From NCBI GenBank assembly GCA_000027065.2, contig FN543093.2, positions 2,174,074 to 2,238,073 of the forward strand: DNA of 64,000 nucleotides. The letters are read 5' to 3'. Source of the DNA: Cronobacter turicensis z3032. GTDB lineage: Bacteria > Pseudomonadota > Gammaproteobacteria > Enterobacterales > Enterobacteriaceae. This document shows, one piece after another, positions 41,545-50,239 of the stretch. A model generated the notes under the pieces. The model saw nothing but the letters and a program-made list of their open reading frames with translations, did no database searches and was not told where the DNA came from. Position numbers and translations under genes: made by a program. Numbering within the stretch: position 1 is the first letter of the stretch; each line of letters starts with the position of its first letter.

Positions 41545-43002
41545 TTACTCCTGATGCGGTTGCGGCGCGGTGCTGTGGATCTCTGCCACGCGCTTACGCA
41601 CGCCAAACCAGCCCGCAATCAGCAGGACAGCGATAAGCGGTATGGAGGCGACGGTAAAGGTGCCGTTCGGGTAGTCAAACGCCATCAGCACGATGACCGC
41701 GGCCAGGAACAGCAGCGTCAGCCAGGACGTAAACGGCGCGCCCGGCAGCTTAAAGGCGATATCATCCGCTTTGCCTTCTTTGATAGCTTTACGCAGGCGC
41801 ATCTGGCACACCACGATAAACGCCCAGGAGGAGATAATGCCCAGCGACGCGACGTTCAGGACTATCTCAAACACCTGCGACGGCACCAGATAGTTCAGGA
41901 ACACGCCGACGATGTAGACGCAAACGGTGACCAGAATACCGGCGAACGGCACCTGGGATTTGCTCATCTTCGACATAAACTTCGGCGCGGAACCGCCCAT
42001 CGACATGGAGCGCAGGATACGGCCGGTGGAGTAGAGGCCGGAGTTCAGGCTGGAGAGCGCCGCGGTCAGCACCACCATGTTCATGATGTCGCCGATATAC
42101 GGCACGCCAAGCTTCGAGAAGACGGTGACGAACGGGCTCTGGCCCGCCTGGTAGGCGTTCCACGGCAGCAGCAATACCAGCAGCACGACGGAACCGACGT
42201 AGAACAAACCGATACGCCAGATAACGCTGTTAATCGCCTTCGGCACCATCGTCTGCGGGTCTTTACATTCGCCCGCGGCGGTACCGACCAGCTCGATAGA
42301 CGCAAAGGCGAAGACCACGCCCTGAACCAGCACCAGCGCAGGCAGCAGGCCATGCGGGAACAGGCCGCCGTTATCGGTTATCAGATGGAAACCAGTGGCG
42401 TTGCCGTCCAGCGGTTTACCGGTGCCAAGAAACACCACGCCGACCACCAGAAACACCACGATGGCCAGCACTTTGATAAGCGCAAACCAGAACTCCATTT
42501 CGGCGAACCATTTCACGCCAATCAGGTTCATGGTGCCGACAATCGCCAGCGCGCCCAGCGCGAAGACCCACTGCGGCACATCGCCGAACGCGCCCCAGTA
42601 GTGCATATAGAGCGCCACGGCGGTGATATCGACAATACCGGTCATCGCCCAGTTAACGAAATACATCCAGCCTGCCACGTAGGAGGCTTTCTCGCCGAGA
42701 AACTCACGGGCGTAAGAAACAAAACTGCCGCTCGACGGGCGGTGGAGCACCAGCTCGCCCAACGCACGAAGGATAAAGAACGAGAAAATACCGCACACCA
42801 GATACACCAGCGCCAGCGACGGCCCGGCCGCCTGAAGACGCGCGCCCGCGCCTAAAAACAGACCGGTGCCGATAGCGCCGCCGATGGCTATCATCTGCAC
42901 CTGACGGTTGCCCATCGCTTTGTGATAACCCTCTTCATGAGAGTTCAACCAGCGTCGTTTCGCGGCGCGATGCTCAGCCGCGTTTTGCTTCGTTGTTTTC
43001 AT
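41545..43002 (-). CDS. ansP: L-asparagine permease AnsP
   Basis: This 485-residue amino acid-polyamine-organocation transporter has twelve predicted helices and matches E. coli AnsP over nearly its whole length: AAKRRWLNSHEEGYHKAMGNRQVQMIAIGGAIGTGLFLGAG at the N-terminus, SSGSFVSYAREFLGEKASYVAGWMYFVNWAMTG near 100 and IISSWAFIVVCQMRLRKAIKEGKADD near 395. It imports asparagine with protons. The ATG at 43002 follows AGGAAAACC; 22 upstream in-frame residues lack similarity. In E. coli the gene adjoins yncE; here 5 kb of organosulfur and DUF1176 genes separate them. Confidence 0.96.
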   Translation of the reverse strand: MKTTKQNAAEHRAAKRRWLNSHEEGYHKAMGNRQVQMIAIGGAIGTGLFLGAGARLQAAGPSLALVYLVCGIFSFFILRALGELVLHRPSSGSFVSYAREFLGEKASYVAGWMYFVNWAMTGIVDITAVALYMHYWGAFGDVPQWVFALGALAIVGTMNLIGVKWFAEMEFWFALIKVLAIVVFLVVGVVFLGTGKPLDGNATGFHLITDNGGLFPHGLLPALVLVQGVVFAFASIELVGTAAGECKDPQTMVPKAINSVIWRIGLFYVGSVVLLVLLLPWNAYQAGQSPFVTVFSKLGVPYIGDIMNMVVLTAALSSLNSGLYSTGRILRSMSMGGSAPKFMSKMSKSQVPFAGILVTVCVYIVGVFLNYLVPSQVFEIVLNVASLGIISSWAFIVVCQMRLRKAIKEGKADDIAFKLPGAPFTSWLTLLFLAAVIVLMAFDYPNGTFTVASIPLIAVLLIAGWFGVRKRVAEIHSTAPQPHQE

Positions 43003-43292
43003 TGGTTTTCCTGTAATCCTGTCTGAACCTGAACGAGCCAAAATAACCGACCGCCGTAAACCAACCAAACGTTTGCCTGTGCTGGTTTTTTGTACGGCAA
43101 ATGTTCGTCTTTCCTGTGATTATGTTGTACGGATAAGACAAAACATGGCGCAGCATCCTAACCTCAAACTTCGGGCTACGCAAAGCCTACCAGTGAGGGT
43201 GTGAGCCAGAACGGATTAGCACGCAAAACACTCAGGGTTGTTGTTTATAACGCGCGCAAAATCCAACGCTTTATACGCGGCGGCATGGCGCC
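43003..43292. other. Intergenic region between ansP and the beta-lactamase gene
   Basis: This divergent spacer must hold the ansP promoter. I see no ampR-like gene or clear operator in it. The right end, about 43293-43320, carries the likely beta-lactamase promoter. Confidence 0.4.
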
Positions 43293-43320
43293 TTGTCTTG
43301 TCACCCGAAACCCTGATAAT
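43293..43320 (+). promoter_or_regulatory. Putative promoter of the class C beta-lactamase
   Basis: TTGTCT (43293-43298) and GATAAT (43315-43320) are 16 bases apart, giving a leader of about 30 bases before the ATG at 43358. No divergent ampR gene is present, so expression is probably constitutive and low. Confidence 0.5.
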
Positions 43321-43357
43321 GACGTTTTTCTGTGCAAGCATGAGGCGAGGAGAGCCG

Positions 43358-44485
43358 ATGAAACGCAAAGTCAGCGTGCTGTTAATGATGATAGTGCTCG
43401 GGAGCGCCGCGCAGGCCGCGCCCGTTTCGCGCCCGGATGATGTAGTCGAACCACTAATGGCGCGCTACCAGATCCCCGGTATGGCGGTGGCAGTTTCGGT
43501 GAACGGCGAGACCCATTTCTGGCATTACGGCGTGGCGTCGAAAGCGACGCGCAAACCGGTGGATGAAAAGACGCTTTTTGAAATCGGCTCGCTCAGTAAG
43601 ACCTTTACCGCGACGCTGGCAAGCGCGGCGCAACAGGAGGGCAAACTCGATTTCAGCGCGCCCGCCAGCCGGTATCTGCCAGCACTCAATGGCAGCGCGT
43701 TCGACCGCGTGACGCTGCGTCATCTCGCCACGCACACCTCGGGGATGCCGCTGTTTGTACCGGATGACGTGAAAAACACCACGCAGCTGATGGCGTGGTA
43801 TCGCGCCTGGCAGCCCGCGCAGCCGGTGGGGACCGAGCGCGTCTACTCGAATCTTGGGATTGGGATGCTCGGGATGATCACCGCGAAGGCGCTCGATAAG
43901 CCCTTCAGCGAGGCGATGGAGCAGGGACTGCTCGCGGATTTCGGTATGACGCACAGCTTTATCAACGTGCCGGATGCCGCGATGGACGACTACGCGCAGG
44001 GCTATAACAAAGACGATAAACCGGTGCGGGTCACGCCCGGCCCGCTGGATGCCGAATCCTACGGGCTGAAATCCAGTAGCGCCGATCTGCTGCGGTATCT
44101 GCAAATTCAGCTTGGCGAACGTGATGTTGCTCCGCGCTGGCGGCAGGCGATTAACGCCACGCACAACGGCTACTACCGCAGCGGCGAATTCACGCAGGGG
44201 ATGATGTGGGAATATTATCCGTGGCCGTCGCCGCTCTCACGACTTGTGGAAGGCAACAGCAGCCAGCGCATCATGAAAGGGCTGACGGCGACCGCTATCG
44301 TGCCGCCGGAGCCTGCGCCGCAGGCGGCGTGGTATAACAAAACCGGCTCGACGAACGGGTTCTCTGCCTACGCGGTGTTTATTCCGGAAAAACGCATCGC
44401 GCTGATTATGCTCGCCAACAAGTGGTTCCCGAATGACGACCGCGTCAGAGCGGCTTATGACATTATTCAGGAACTCGATAAGTAG
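43358..44485 (+). CDS. Class C beta-lactamase, CSA/CMA-like
   Basis: This 375-residue periplasmic serine beta-lactamase has a signal peptide (1-20, ending AAQA). The class C signatures are present: the active serine S78 in SLSK (78-81), Y163 in YSN (163-165) and K328 in KTG (328-330). The length and sequence fit the chromosomal CSA and CMA enzymes of Cronobacter sakazakii and C. malonaticus, narrow AmpC-type cephalosporinases. No ampR regulator lies next to it, unlike in Enterobacter or Citrobacter, so it should not be inducible. The ATG at 43358 follows GCGAGGAGAGCC. Allele assignment would need a database comparison. Confidence 0.9.
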   Translation: MKRKVSVLLMMIVLGSAAQAAPVSRPDDVVEPLMARYQIPGMAVAVSVNGETHFWHYGVASKATRKPVDEKTLFEIGSLSKTFTATLASAAQQEGKLDFSAPASRYLPALNGSAFDRVTLRHLATHTSGMPLFVPDDVKNTTQLMAWYRAWQPAQPVGTERVYSNLGIGMLGMITAKALDKPFSEAMEQGLLADFGMTHSFINVPDAAMDDYAQGYNKDDKPVRVTPGPLDAESYGLKSSSADLLRYLQIQLGERDVAPRWRQAINATHNGYYRSGEFTQGMMWEYYPWPSPLSRLVEGNSSQRIMKGLTATAIVPPEPAPQAAWYNKTGSTNGFSAYAVFIPEKRIALIMLANKWFPNDDRVRAAYDIIQELDK

Positions 44486-44491
44486 CGCCGT

Positions 44492-44520
44492 AAAAAAAGG
44501 CCGCCCGTAGGCGGCCTGTT
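44492..44520 (-). terminator. Terminator of the nitroreductase gene
   Basis: GGCCGCC and GGCGGCC form a stem with a short loop, followed on the minus strand by TTTTTTT. On the plus strand only TGTT follows, so it is weaker for the beta-lactamase gene. Confidence 0.78.
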
Positions 44521-44535
44521 CGTGAAGCCACGCTG

Positions 44536-45180
44536 TCAGAGCTGCGTGATCACCACATCCTGGTCCAGACGGGATTTCGGCAGGGTGGCGTTGAAATCCG
44601 CATCGCTGCGATAACCAATTGTCGCCACCACCACGCTACGCAGACCTTTTTCCTTCAGGCCCAGCACTTCATCCATTTTCTCCGGGTGGAAGCCTTCGAT
44701 AGGGGTCGCGTCAAGGCCCATCGCGGCCGCGCCCAGCAGCAGGAAACCGAGCGCCAGATAAGCCTGACGGGTCATCCACTCGCGCTGTTGCTCCGGGGTC
44801 TGGCTGTTCAGGCCCACAAAAAAGCGGCGGCCTTTGTCATTACCGGCGCGCGCTTCGTCGCTGTCGTAACGGCCATCCTGCTGCTCTTTTTCCAGCAACT
44901 GCAGCAGATGCGCTTCGTTTAGCTCTTCTTTAATGGTGAAGACTACAGTCATGGCGGCGTTCTTCGCCTTCACCTGGTTGGCGTCCATCAGCGCCGGCAG
45001 GATCTGCTGTTTGCCTTCCTCGGTGGTAACGGCAAAAAAGTGCCACGGCTGGGAGTTGACGGAAGAGGGGCTAAAGCGCAGCAGATCCAGCAGTTCCTGC
45101 TGTTGTTCTGCCGTCAGCTTACGGCTGTTGTCATAGGCTTTGCTGGTATGGCGCGTGCGGATAATTTCATTAAGGTTCAT
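44536..45180 (-). CDS. Oxygen-insensitive NAD(P)H nitroreductase, NfsB-like
   Basis: This 214-residue FMN-dependent reductase of the NfsB family has RHTSKAYDNSRKLTAEQ at 10-26, RFSPSSVNSQPWHFFAV at 36-52, NDKGRRFF near 112 and a C-terminal YRSDADFNATLPKSRL. Members reduce nitroaromatics, quinones and dihydropteridines by two-electron steps; they also activate nitrofuran drugs. It differs enough from E. coli NfsB that it may be a paralogue, so no symbol is given. The start at 45180 follows GGGAAACGTTT. It stands alone between a terminator and pptA. Confidence 0.87.
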   Translation of the reverse strand: MNLNEIIRTRHTSKAYDNSRKLTAEQQQELLDLLRFSPSSVNSQPWHFFAVTTEEGKQQILPALMDANQVKAKNAAMTVVFTIKEELNEAHLLQLLEKEQQDGRYDSDEARAGNDKGRRFFVGLNSQTPEQQREWMTRQAYLALGFLLLGAAAMGLDATPIEGFHPEKMDEVLGLKEKGLRSVVVATIGYRSDADFNATLPKSRLDQDVVITQL

Positions 45181-45336
45181 AAACGTTTCCCGGTTGAATG
45201 CCGCGCCGTCCGTGACGGCCGCGGGCAGGTTACACCATTGTTATCTTCATTAAGGGCAGGATAGTAGCCTAAACCAGACGGCAGAAAAACCTGCCGCCAG
45301 CGCCAGGCCGCGTTGAGGGCAAAAAATGCCAAAATT

Positions 45337-45351
45337 CGTGACAACGTCACG
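45337..45351. promoter_or_regulatory. Palindrome between the nitroreductase gene and pptA
   Basis: CGTGACAACGTCACG is a perfect inverted repeat with 6-base arms and a 3-base centre. It lies 89 bases before pptA and 157 bases before the nitroreductase gene. The spacing (GTGA-N5-TCAC) does not fit CRP. It may be an operator for an unidentified regulator. Confidence 0.4.
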
Positions 45352-45439
45352 TATGCGGCGTTTGGCCAGGGGTAAAAAACGTGAATTCCGCGAGAGATTT
45401 CAGGCATGATGAAAGGCCGTTCACGTTTAAGGAACCGTT

Positions 45440-45670
45440 ATGCCGCATATTGATGTGAAGTTCTTTCCGCGCGATCTCAGCGATGCGCAACAGCAGGCGC
45501 TTGCCGACGAGCTGACCCAGGTCATCGTAAAGCATCTGCAAAGCAAAGAGAGTTCGGTGTCGGTGGCGCTCAATGAAGTGCAGCCGGAGCAGTGGAAAAA
45601 CGACGTATGGGATAAAGAGATAGCGCCGCAGCTCGACACGCTGGCGCGCAAGCCTGGCTATGAGATGTAA
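45440..45670 (+). CDS. pptA: 4-oxalocrotonate tautomerase family protein PptA
   Basis: This 76-residue protein starts with MPHIDVKFF, so after removal of Met the N-terminal Pro is the catalytic base of this superfamily. It matches E. coli PptA (YdcE), a dimeric tautomerase acting on phenylpyruvate in vitro; the natural substrate is unknown. The remaining blocks ALADELTQVIVKHLQSKESSVSVALNEVQPEQW and IAPQLDTLARKPGYEM also match. AAGGAACCGTT precedes the ATG. In E. coli, pptA lies near nhoA, as here. Confidence 0.93.
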   Translation: MPHIDVKFFPRDLSDAQQQALADELTQVIVKHLQSKESSVSVALNEVQPEQWKNDVWDKEIAPQLDTLARKPGYEM

Positions 45671-45675
45671 GCCAT

Positions 45676-45708
45676 AAAAAAACCCTGCCGGAGCAGGGTT
45701 TGTTGTTT
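45676..45708. terminator. Bidirectional terminator
   Basis: AACCCTGC and GCAGGGTT form a stem with a CGGA loop. A runs on the left and TTTGTTGTTT on the right let it end both pptA and the converging catalase gene. Confidence 0.8.
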
Positions 45709-45716
45709 AAGCGCGG

Positions 45717-46622
45717 TTATTTTTTCTCAACCGGCTTTTTCGACTGGCGTTCTACCGGGGGCACAGATGCGCCCATTTCCGCGCCGGTCACCGGGTTGAT
45801 GCCCGGATCGGACTGTAAACGCTGTGCCATGGTCAGTACGCTCGCCTGCTGTTCCGGCGAAAGCTGGATATCAATCATACCGTCGCCTCCATTAACTGCC
45901 GGCTGCGGATCGGCGACGTACTCGAAGTTCTCGTCGCTGTTCCAGCTACCGCGCAGGTCGTCACCTTTGGACATGTTGTAATAAACATTCGCATACTGTT
46001 CCACCGGCGGCAGTTTGCCCGGCGGGAAGTTATTACGAATAGAGTAGAGCGCTTTTTCAAATGACAGCATATGCGCGACTTCACGGGTCATCAGGAAGCC
46101 CAGCGCATCTTTAACGCCCGGATCGTCCGTCAGGTTTATCAGTCGCTCATAGATGATCTTGGCGCGCGCTTCGGCGGCGATGTTTGAGCGCAGATCCGCC
46201 GTCACTTCGCCGATCGTATCAATGTACGCCGCAGTCCATGGTACGCCTGCGGAGTTAGTCAGCGGCGGCCCGCCTCCGTAGAGGACCTGGGTCAGGTGGC
46301 TGTCGTTACCCGCGCCGGTAATGGAGCGATAAATTTCGCCTTCGGCTTCGGTGGCTTCCGCCAGGTCACCCTTAGCGCCTTTGTTGAGCATCCCCACAAG
46401 GGAACCGATAATTTCCAGATGGCTCAGTTCTTCTGTGGCGATGTCCATCAGCATTTCTTTACGTGCCGGATCTTCATCTCCCAGACCCTGGGTGAAGTAG
46501 CGGGTGGCGGCGGCGAGTTCGCCCTGCGGCCCACCAAATTGCTCCAGCAAAAGATTTGCCAGACCCGGATTCGGTGCCGCGACGCGGACCGTATATTGCA
46601 ATTGTTTTACATGTCGGAACAT
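45717..46622 (-). CDS. katN: Manganese catalase KatN family
   Basis: This 301-residue protein has a ferritin-like four-helix bundle with a dinuclear manganese site. Expected ligand motifs are visible: ELAAATRYFTQ near 35, the TEELSHLEII stretch near 63, EARAKIIYERL near 150 and MTREVAHMLSFEKAL near 179. It decomposes hydrogen peroxide without haem and resembles Salmonella KatN, which is RpoS-dependent and lies in the yciGFE-katN operon. Here katN follows a yciE gene by 74 bases, a reduced form of that operon. AGGAGAACCTG precedes the ATG. The basic tail (SKKPVEKK) is typical. Confidence 0.9.
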   Translation of the reverse strand: MFRHVKQLQYTVRVAAPNPGLANLLLEQFGGPQGELAAATRYFTQGLGDEDPARKEMLMDIATEELSHLEIIGSLVGMLNKGAKGDLAEATEAEGEIYRSITGAGNDSHLTQVLYGGGPPLTNSAGVPWTAAYIDTIGEVTADLRSNIAAEARAKIIYERLINLTDDPGVKDALGFLMTREVAHMLSFEKALYSIRNNFPPGKLPPVEQYANVYYNMSKGDDLRGSWNSDENFEYVADPQPAVNGGDGMIDIQLSPEQQASVLTMAQRLQSDPGINPVTGAEMGASVPPVERQSKKPVEKK

Positions 46623-46696
46623 CAGGTTCTCCTGTTTTACACGACAACACTCAATTTGTGCCTGCCAGAAAACTGGCAGGCAAATTAATCAAGAAT

Positions 46697-47206
46697 TTAT
46701 TTTTTCGCTTCAACGCCAGGCGCGGCGGCGCGATTAAGGAATTGCTGAGTGACATCCGGTAAATGGTTCAGACACCATTCGGCCATCGCAATTTCCTGTT
46801 CAAGGATTTGTTTAAATACCACTACGCCCTGTTCGTCACCCACCGCTTTTGCTGCAGCAATTAGCGAGGTATAACAGGCAATTTCAAACTGTTCGAAGAC
46901 ATAGCCGCTGATAGCGCCTTTAACCACTTCGTCAGAGGCGAACATGCCGCCAACGGCCTGGCCCATCGCGGACATTTTGCTCATGGTGTCTTTTACGACA
47001 GAGGTCGATACGTTATTTCTTTCAATAACAGAATTAATCAGTTGTTGCTGGTGGCGCGTCTCTTCCAGATGCTGCTCAAGACGTGATTTGAGGTCAGGAT
47101 AGTGCTCAATACGGGAGGCCATTGACTCCAGCATCTGTTCCGCTTGTTTCTCCATCGCATGAGCGTCACGCAGCCAGTCATGATAATTTTCTTCGTATGT
47201 CGTCAT
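46697..47206 (-). CDS. yciE: Ferritin-like YciE protein (DUF892)
   Basis: This 169-residue helical-bundle protein matches E. coli YciE: YHDWLRDAHAMEKQAEQMLESMASRI at 8-33, then DTMSKMSAMGQAVGGMFASDEVVKGAISGYVFEQFEIACYTSLIAAAK near 73-120 and a C-terminal GVEAKK. The family is di-iron-like and stress-induced, and YciE and YciF form dimers; the reaction is unknown. In Salmonella it is cotranscribed with katN under RpoS, and the arrangement here is the same, although yciG and yciF are missing from this window. AGAGGTGATTT precedes the ATG. Confidence 0.9.
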   Translation of the reverse strand: MTTYEENYHDWLRDAHAMEKQAEQMLESMASRIEHYPDLKSRLEQHLEETRHQQQLINSVIERNNVSTSVVKDTMSKMSAMGQAVGGMFASDEVVKGAISGYVFEQFEIACYTSLIAAAKAVGDEQGVVVFKQILEQEIAMAEWCLNHLPDVTQQFLNRAAAPGVEAKK

Positions 47207-47689
47207 AAATCACCTCTTCCGAAATATACAGTTACCTGTAAAGAAATATTTATGCGTCCTCTACAGAATTTATAAATTTGATACGCACTAAAAAGCGTAG
47301 CAGATATTTTCGAAAGGGAGCGGTAATCCGGGATATTCTGTTTTTTGAGAGTAATCCTAAGTTAAATTAACTGGATAATAATTATTCACTTGCGTCGTAA
47401 ATATGTACGCCCAGCCGCATATTGTATAACTTCAACAAATAAATAATTGCAATTGAATTTTATTTTTACATTGCCTTTACATAAAAGGAAATAAAGGAAA
47501 ATCATTCCCCTAAGCGAAGCGGTAAAAAGCGCTGCGGGTTTTATCATCGACGTGGTAATAGCGTCGCCGTGCGGCACTGGCTCTCGCGCATACGGTTATG
47601 ATTCAACAACCTGAACACGCCATGTCACATCGCTTCACGCTAAAGCAGCTATTATCAGACAGGCTAAGGACGCAGAATAAGGAACCCTC
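47207..47689. other. A/T-rich intergenic region between yciE and nhoA
   Basis: This 483-base spacer is markedly richer in A and T than the surroundings. It must hold the yciE-katN promoter (leftward) and the nhoA promoter (rightward). A near-palindrome GATAATAATTATTC (47374-47387) resembles part of a Fur box but matches it poorly overall. I see no convincing small gene. Confidence 0.5.
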
Positions 47690-48511
47690 ATGGCATTCAG
47701 ACGACAGGATTATTACAGCCGTATCGGCTACACCGGCGAGTCGCGCCCGACGCTTGAGACGCTCAACGCGCTACACAGGCATCACACCGCCGCCATTCCC
47801 TTTGAAAATCTCGATGTGCTGTTAGGGCGTGAGATCCTGCTCGATGACGACGCGATTTTCATCAAGCTGGTGGAGGCGGGGCGCGGCGGCTACTGTTTTG
47901 AGCAAAATGCGCTCTTTGCCCGTGCGCTGGCGGAATGCGGGTTTGCCGTGGAGGCGCTTGCTGCGCGGGTATTGATAGCCGACCCCAACGACATGCCGCC
48001 GCGCACCCACCGGCTGGTGCAGGTCATGCTTAATGATGAACCGTGGATTGCCGATGTTGGCTTTGGCGGCGCGACGCTCAGCGCGCCGATCCCGCTCGCG
48101 CATGGCGCTGAGATAACCGGCCCTGAAGGACGATTTCGTGTTGAGAGCCAGCAGAGCGAATTTTTGCTGTTGAAAGAAGAGGGCGACGACTGGCACGCAC
48201 TTTACCGCTTTGACCAGGCGCGTCAGTACCCTGCGGATTACCTGATGGCCAACCACTTTATCGCCCACTGGCCCGATTCCCATTTCCGCCATCATCTGCT
48301 GGCGGCGCTGCATCCGCCAGGGCAGAAACCGTTAAAACTGCTGAATCAGCATCTCACTGTGAATGGCGATCGCCAGACGCTGGCGGATGACGACGCGGTA
48401 TATGACTGCCTGCAACGGGATTTCGGGATGCGCTTCGACCACCCGGAACACGGCGTCACCCGCGAGGCGTTCTGCGCGATGATGGCGCAGCTGCCTCGCG
48501 ATAACCCCTAA
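47690..48511 (+). CDS. nhoA: Arylamine N-acetyltransferase / N-hydroxyarylamine O-acetyltransferase
   Basis: This 273-residue enzyme has the NAT catalytic triad at the family positions: C69 in RGGYCFEQNALF, H107 in PPRTHRLV and D122 in WIADVGFGGATL. It transfers acetyl groups from acetyl-CoA to arylamines and N-hydroxyarylamines, detoxifying or activating them. It matches E. coli NhoA in sequence, length (281 there) and neighbourhood near pptA. The ATG at 47690 follows AAGGAACCCTC. Its stop overlaps the stop of the AraC-family gene on the opposite strand by 4 bases. Confidence 0.94.
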   Translation: MAFRRQDYYSRIGYTGESRPTLETLNALHRHHTAAIPFENLDVLLGREILLDDDAIFIKLVEAGRGGYCFEQNALFARALAECGFAVEALAARVLIADPNDMPPRTHRLVQVMLNDEPWIADVGFGGATLSAPIPLAHGAEITGPEGRFRVESQQSEFLLLKEEGDDWHALYRFDQARQYPADYLMANHFIAHWPDSHFRHHLLAALHPPGQKPLKLLNQHLTVNGDRQTLADDDAVYDCLQRDFGMRFDHPEHGVTREAFCAMMAQLPRDNP

Positions 48512-49422
48512 ATGCGGGCGTGCTGCTGGCGAAACTGACCGGGCGTAACGCCCCAGGCGCTTTTAAACGCTTTGCTGAACGCGGCCTGGGTCAGATAGCC
48601 ACACGCCTCGGCCACCCGCCCGATAGCGCGTTGTTCGCGCTCCAGCAGCCGGGCCGCGCGCGCCATGCGCACCTGGTTCAGCCAGCCCTGCGGGGTGAGC
48701 GGGTAACGGCTTGCAAAGTGTCTCGCAAAGGTGGATCGGGAAAGAAAGCAGCGCGCCGCCATGCTCTCCAGCGTCCAGGGGTGTTCGGGGTTCGCCAGTA
48801 CCGCGCTGACGGCGGGCGCCAGCCGTTTATCCGCAAGCAGCGGCAGCATGCCCGGCGCGGCGTTTTCCTCGCTTAACAGCGCGCGCAGGACCAGTGTCAG
48901 TAAGGTCGAGGAAAGTTCGCGCACAATCGCCGCCGCGCCCGGGCGCCCGCTCAGGCTCTCATCCGACAACATTGTTAATAATGCCGTCAGCGAACGGCAG
49001 TCGTCCCGCGCGCCTGTGGCGATACGTTGCACCGCAGGCTGCCCGCTGAACAGCAGCGCGCCGCTGACGCCGGTGCGAAATTCACCGCACAACATGACCA
49101 GCGGCGCCTCGTCGCCTTCGGTGACGACTTCGGTGATGACTCCATTCTCGTGCCGCTGCGCGGGCGCGCGGGCGCCGTCCTGCTTATGGCTTTCCAGGCG
49201 GTGCGGCGCGCCATGCGGCAGCAGAAAAATATCGCCCGCCTGCGCCGTGATAACCTCGCCATTAAGCACCAGACGCGCGTTGCCGGAGAGGATCGCATGC
49301 CATGGGATATGACCGGCCGGGCTTTGCGCGTGATCTGACGCCCAACGCCCGGCAAAACGGCAGTGTAAATCAATGGAGCTTTCCGGCGCGAGGAGGGCGA
49401 TAAGCTGGCTGAGGCTGTCCAT
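48508..49422 (-). CDS. AraC-family regulator with N-terminal cupin domain
   Basis: This 304-residue regulator has a cupin-type sensor domain at about 1-170 (HIPWHAILSGNARLVLNGEVITAQAGDIFLLPHGAPHRLES near 35-75) and two helix-turn-helix motifs at about 200-300 (WTLESMAARCFLSRSTFARHFASRYPLTPQGWLNQVRM and IGRVAEACGYLTQAAFSKAFKSAWG). The architecture is that of RclR-like or other stress-responsive regulators of aldehyde or oxidant metabolism. It is divergent from the AhpD-like gene, its likely target. The ATG at 49422 follows AGGAGTTCT; a start at 49446 is less likely. Confidence 0.88.
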   Translation of the reverse strand: MDSLSQLIALLAPESSIDLHCRFAGRWASDHAQSPAGHIPWHAILSGNARLVLNGEVITAQAGDIFLLPHGAPHRLESHKQDGARAPAQRHENGVITEVVTEGDEAPLVMLCGEFRTGVSGALLFSGQPAVQRIATGARDDCRSLTALLTMLSDESLSGRPGAAAIVRELSSTLLTLVLRALLSEENAAPGMLPLLADKRLAPAVSAVLANPEHPWTLESMAARCFLSRSTFARHFASRYPLTPQGWLNQVRMARAARLLEREQRAIGRVAEACGYLTQAAFSKAFKSAWGVTPGQFRQQHARI

Positions 49423-49541
49423 AGAACTCCTGAGACGATAAGACAAAAATCCGGGACGCCGGACGGCAGATAGCGCCGGGCGTCATGCGTACTATGCACG
49501 GAACGCCCGCAGACGGGCATTCATTCACGAAGGAGTGCATC

Positions 49542-50078
49542 ATGAGCCGTTTACAGACCATTGCGACAGACACCGCTACCGGTAAAACCGCCCAGCTGTT
49601 TGATACGCTGAAAAGCGCGATGGGTAAAGTCCCGAATGCGTATGCCACGATCGGCAGCAACGCCCCGGAGATGCTGTCACAGGCGCTGCAACATACTATG
49701 GCGCTGAAAAAAGGCGCGCTGAGCGCCCGCGAGCTGGAAGCCATTAATCTGGTGGTGAGCGAGACCACCGGCTGTGATTACTGCCTTGCCGCGCATACGC
49801 TGATGGCGAAAAAAGCGGGCTACAGCGCTGAAGAGACGCGAGCGTTGCGTGCCGGACAGTTCGCCCAGGACTCGCATATCGACGCGCTGCTGCGCTTTGT
49901 GAAAACCGTCATCACGACCCGCGGCACGCTGCCGGAAAGCGACGTGACTGCGCTGCGCGCTGCCGGTTTCGACGACCGTCAGGTCATTGAGATCCTGAGC
50001 GCCGTCAGCGCCATCCTGTTTACCAATATGGTGAACCGGGTGAATGACACTGTGGTGGATTTTCCGAAAGCAGAATAA
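49542..50078 (+). CDS. Carboxymuconolactone decarboxylase / AhpD-like protein
   Basis: This 178-residue protein of the CMD/AhpD superfamily has the redox motif CDYC with a following His (ETTGCDYCLAAHTLM near 84-98), as in AhpD peroxidase partners, so a disulfide-based peroxidase or alkylhydroperoxidase-like activity is likely. The ATG at 49542 has AAGGAG five to seven bases upstream. It is the first gene rightward of the divergent AraC regulator, and the pair forms a typical single-target module. The substrate is unknown. Confidence 0.88.
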   Translation: MSRLQTIATDTATGKTAQLFDTLKSAMGKVPNAYATIGSNAPEMLSQALQHTMALKKGALSARELEAINLVVSETTGCDYCLAAHTLMAKKAGYSAEETRALRAGQFAQDSHIDALLRFVKTVITTRGTLPESDVTALRAAGFDDRQVIEILSAVSAILFTNMVNRVNDTVVDFPKAE

Positions 50079-50239
50079 TCCGCAGACGGCGGGGGAGGGG
50101 AGCGGTAATAACGATATCAATGCGTTAGCGTATTTCTCCCCCGCGATGCTTTAACGCGTCTTTGCCCGGTGCCTGGCAAAAGTCACCGATGCGCAGTATA
50201 AGAAGTAAACACCGCTGATACGCGTAACCGGAGATGATA

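Noticed and set aside
45337..45351. CRP site before pptA
   Set aside because: The half sites GTGA and TCAC are separated by 5 bases instead of 6 within the CRP consensus.
47374..47392. Fur-like GATAATAATTATTC sequence upstream of yciE
   Set aside because: Overall match to the 19-base Fur consensus is only about 11 positions, and the spacer is A/T-rich enough to produce it by chance.
47598..47825. Short open frame beginning before nhoA
   Set aside because: No ribosome site, overlaps the start of nhoA in another frame, and nhoA has its own good start.
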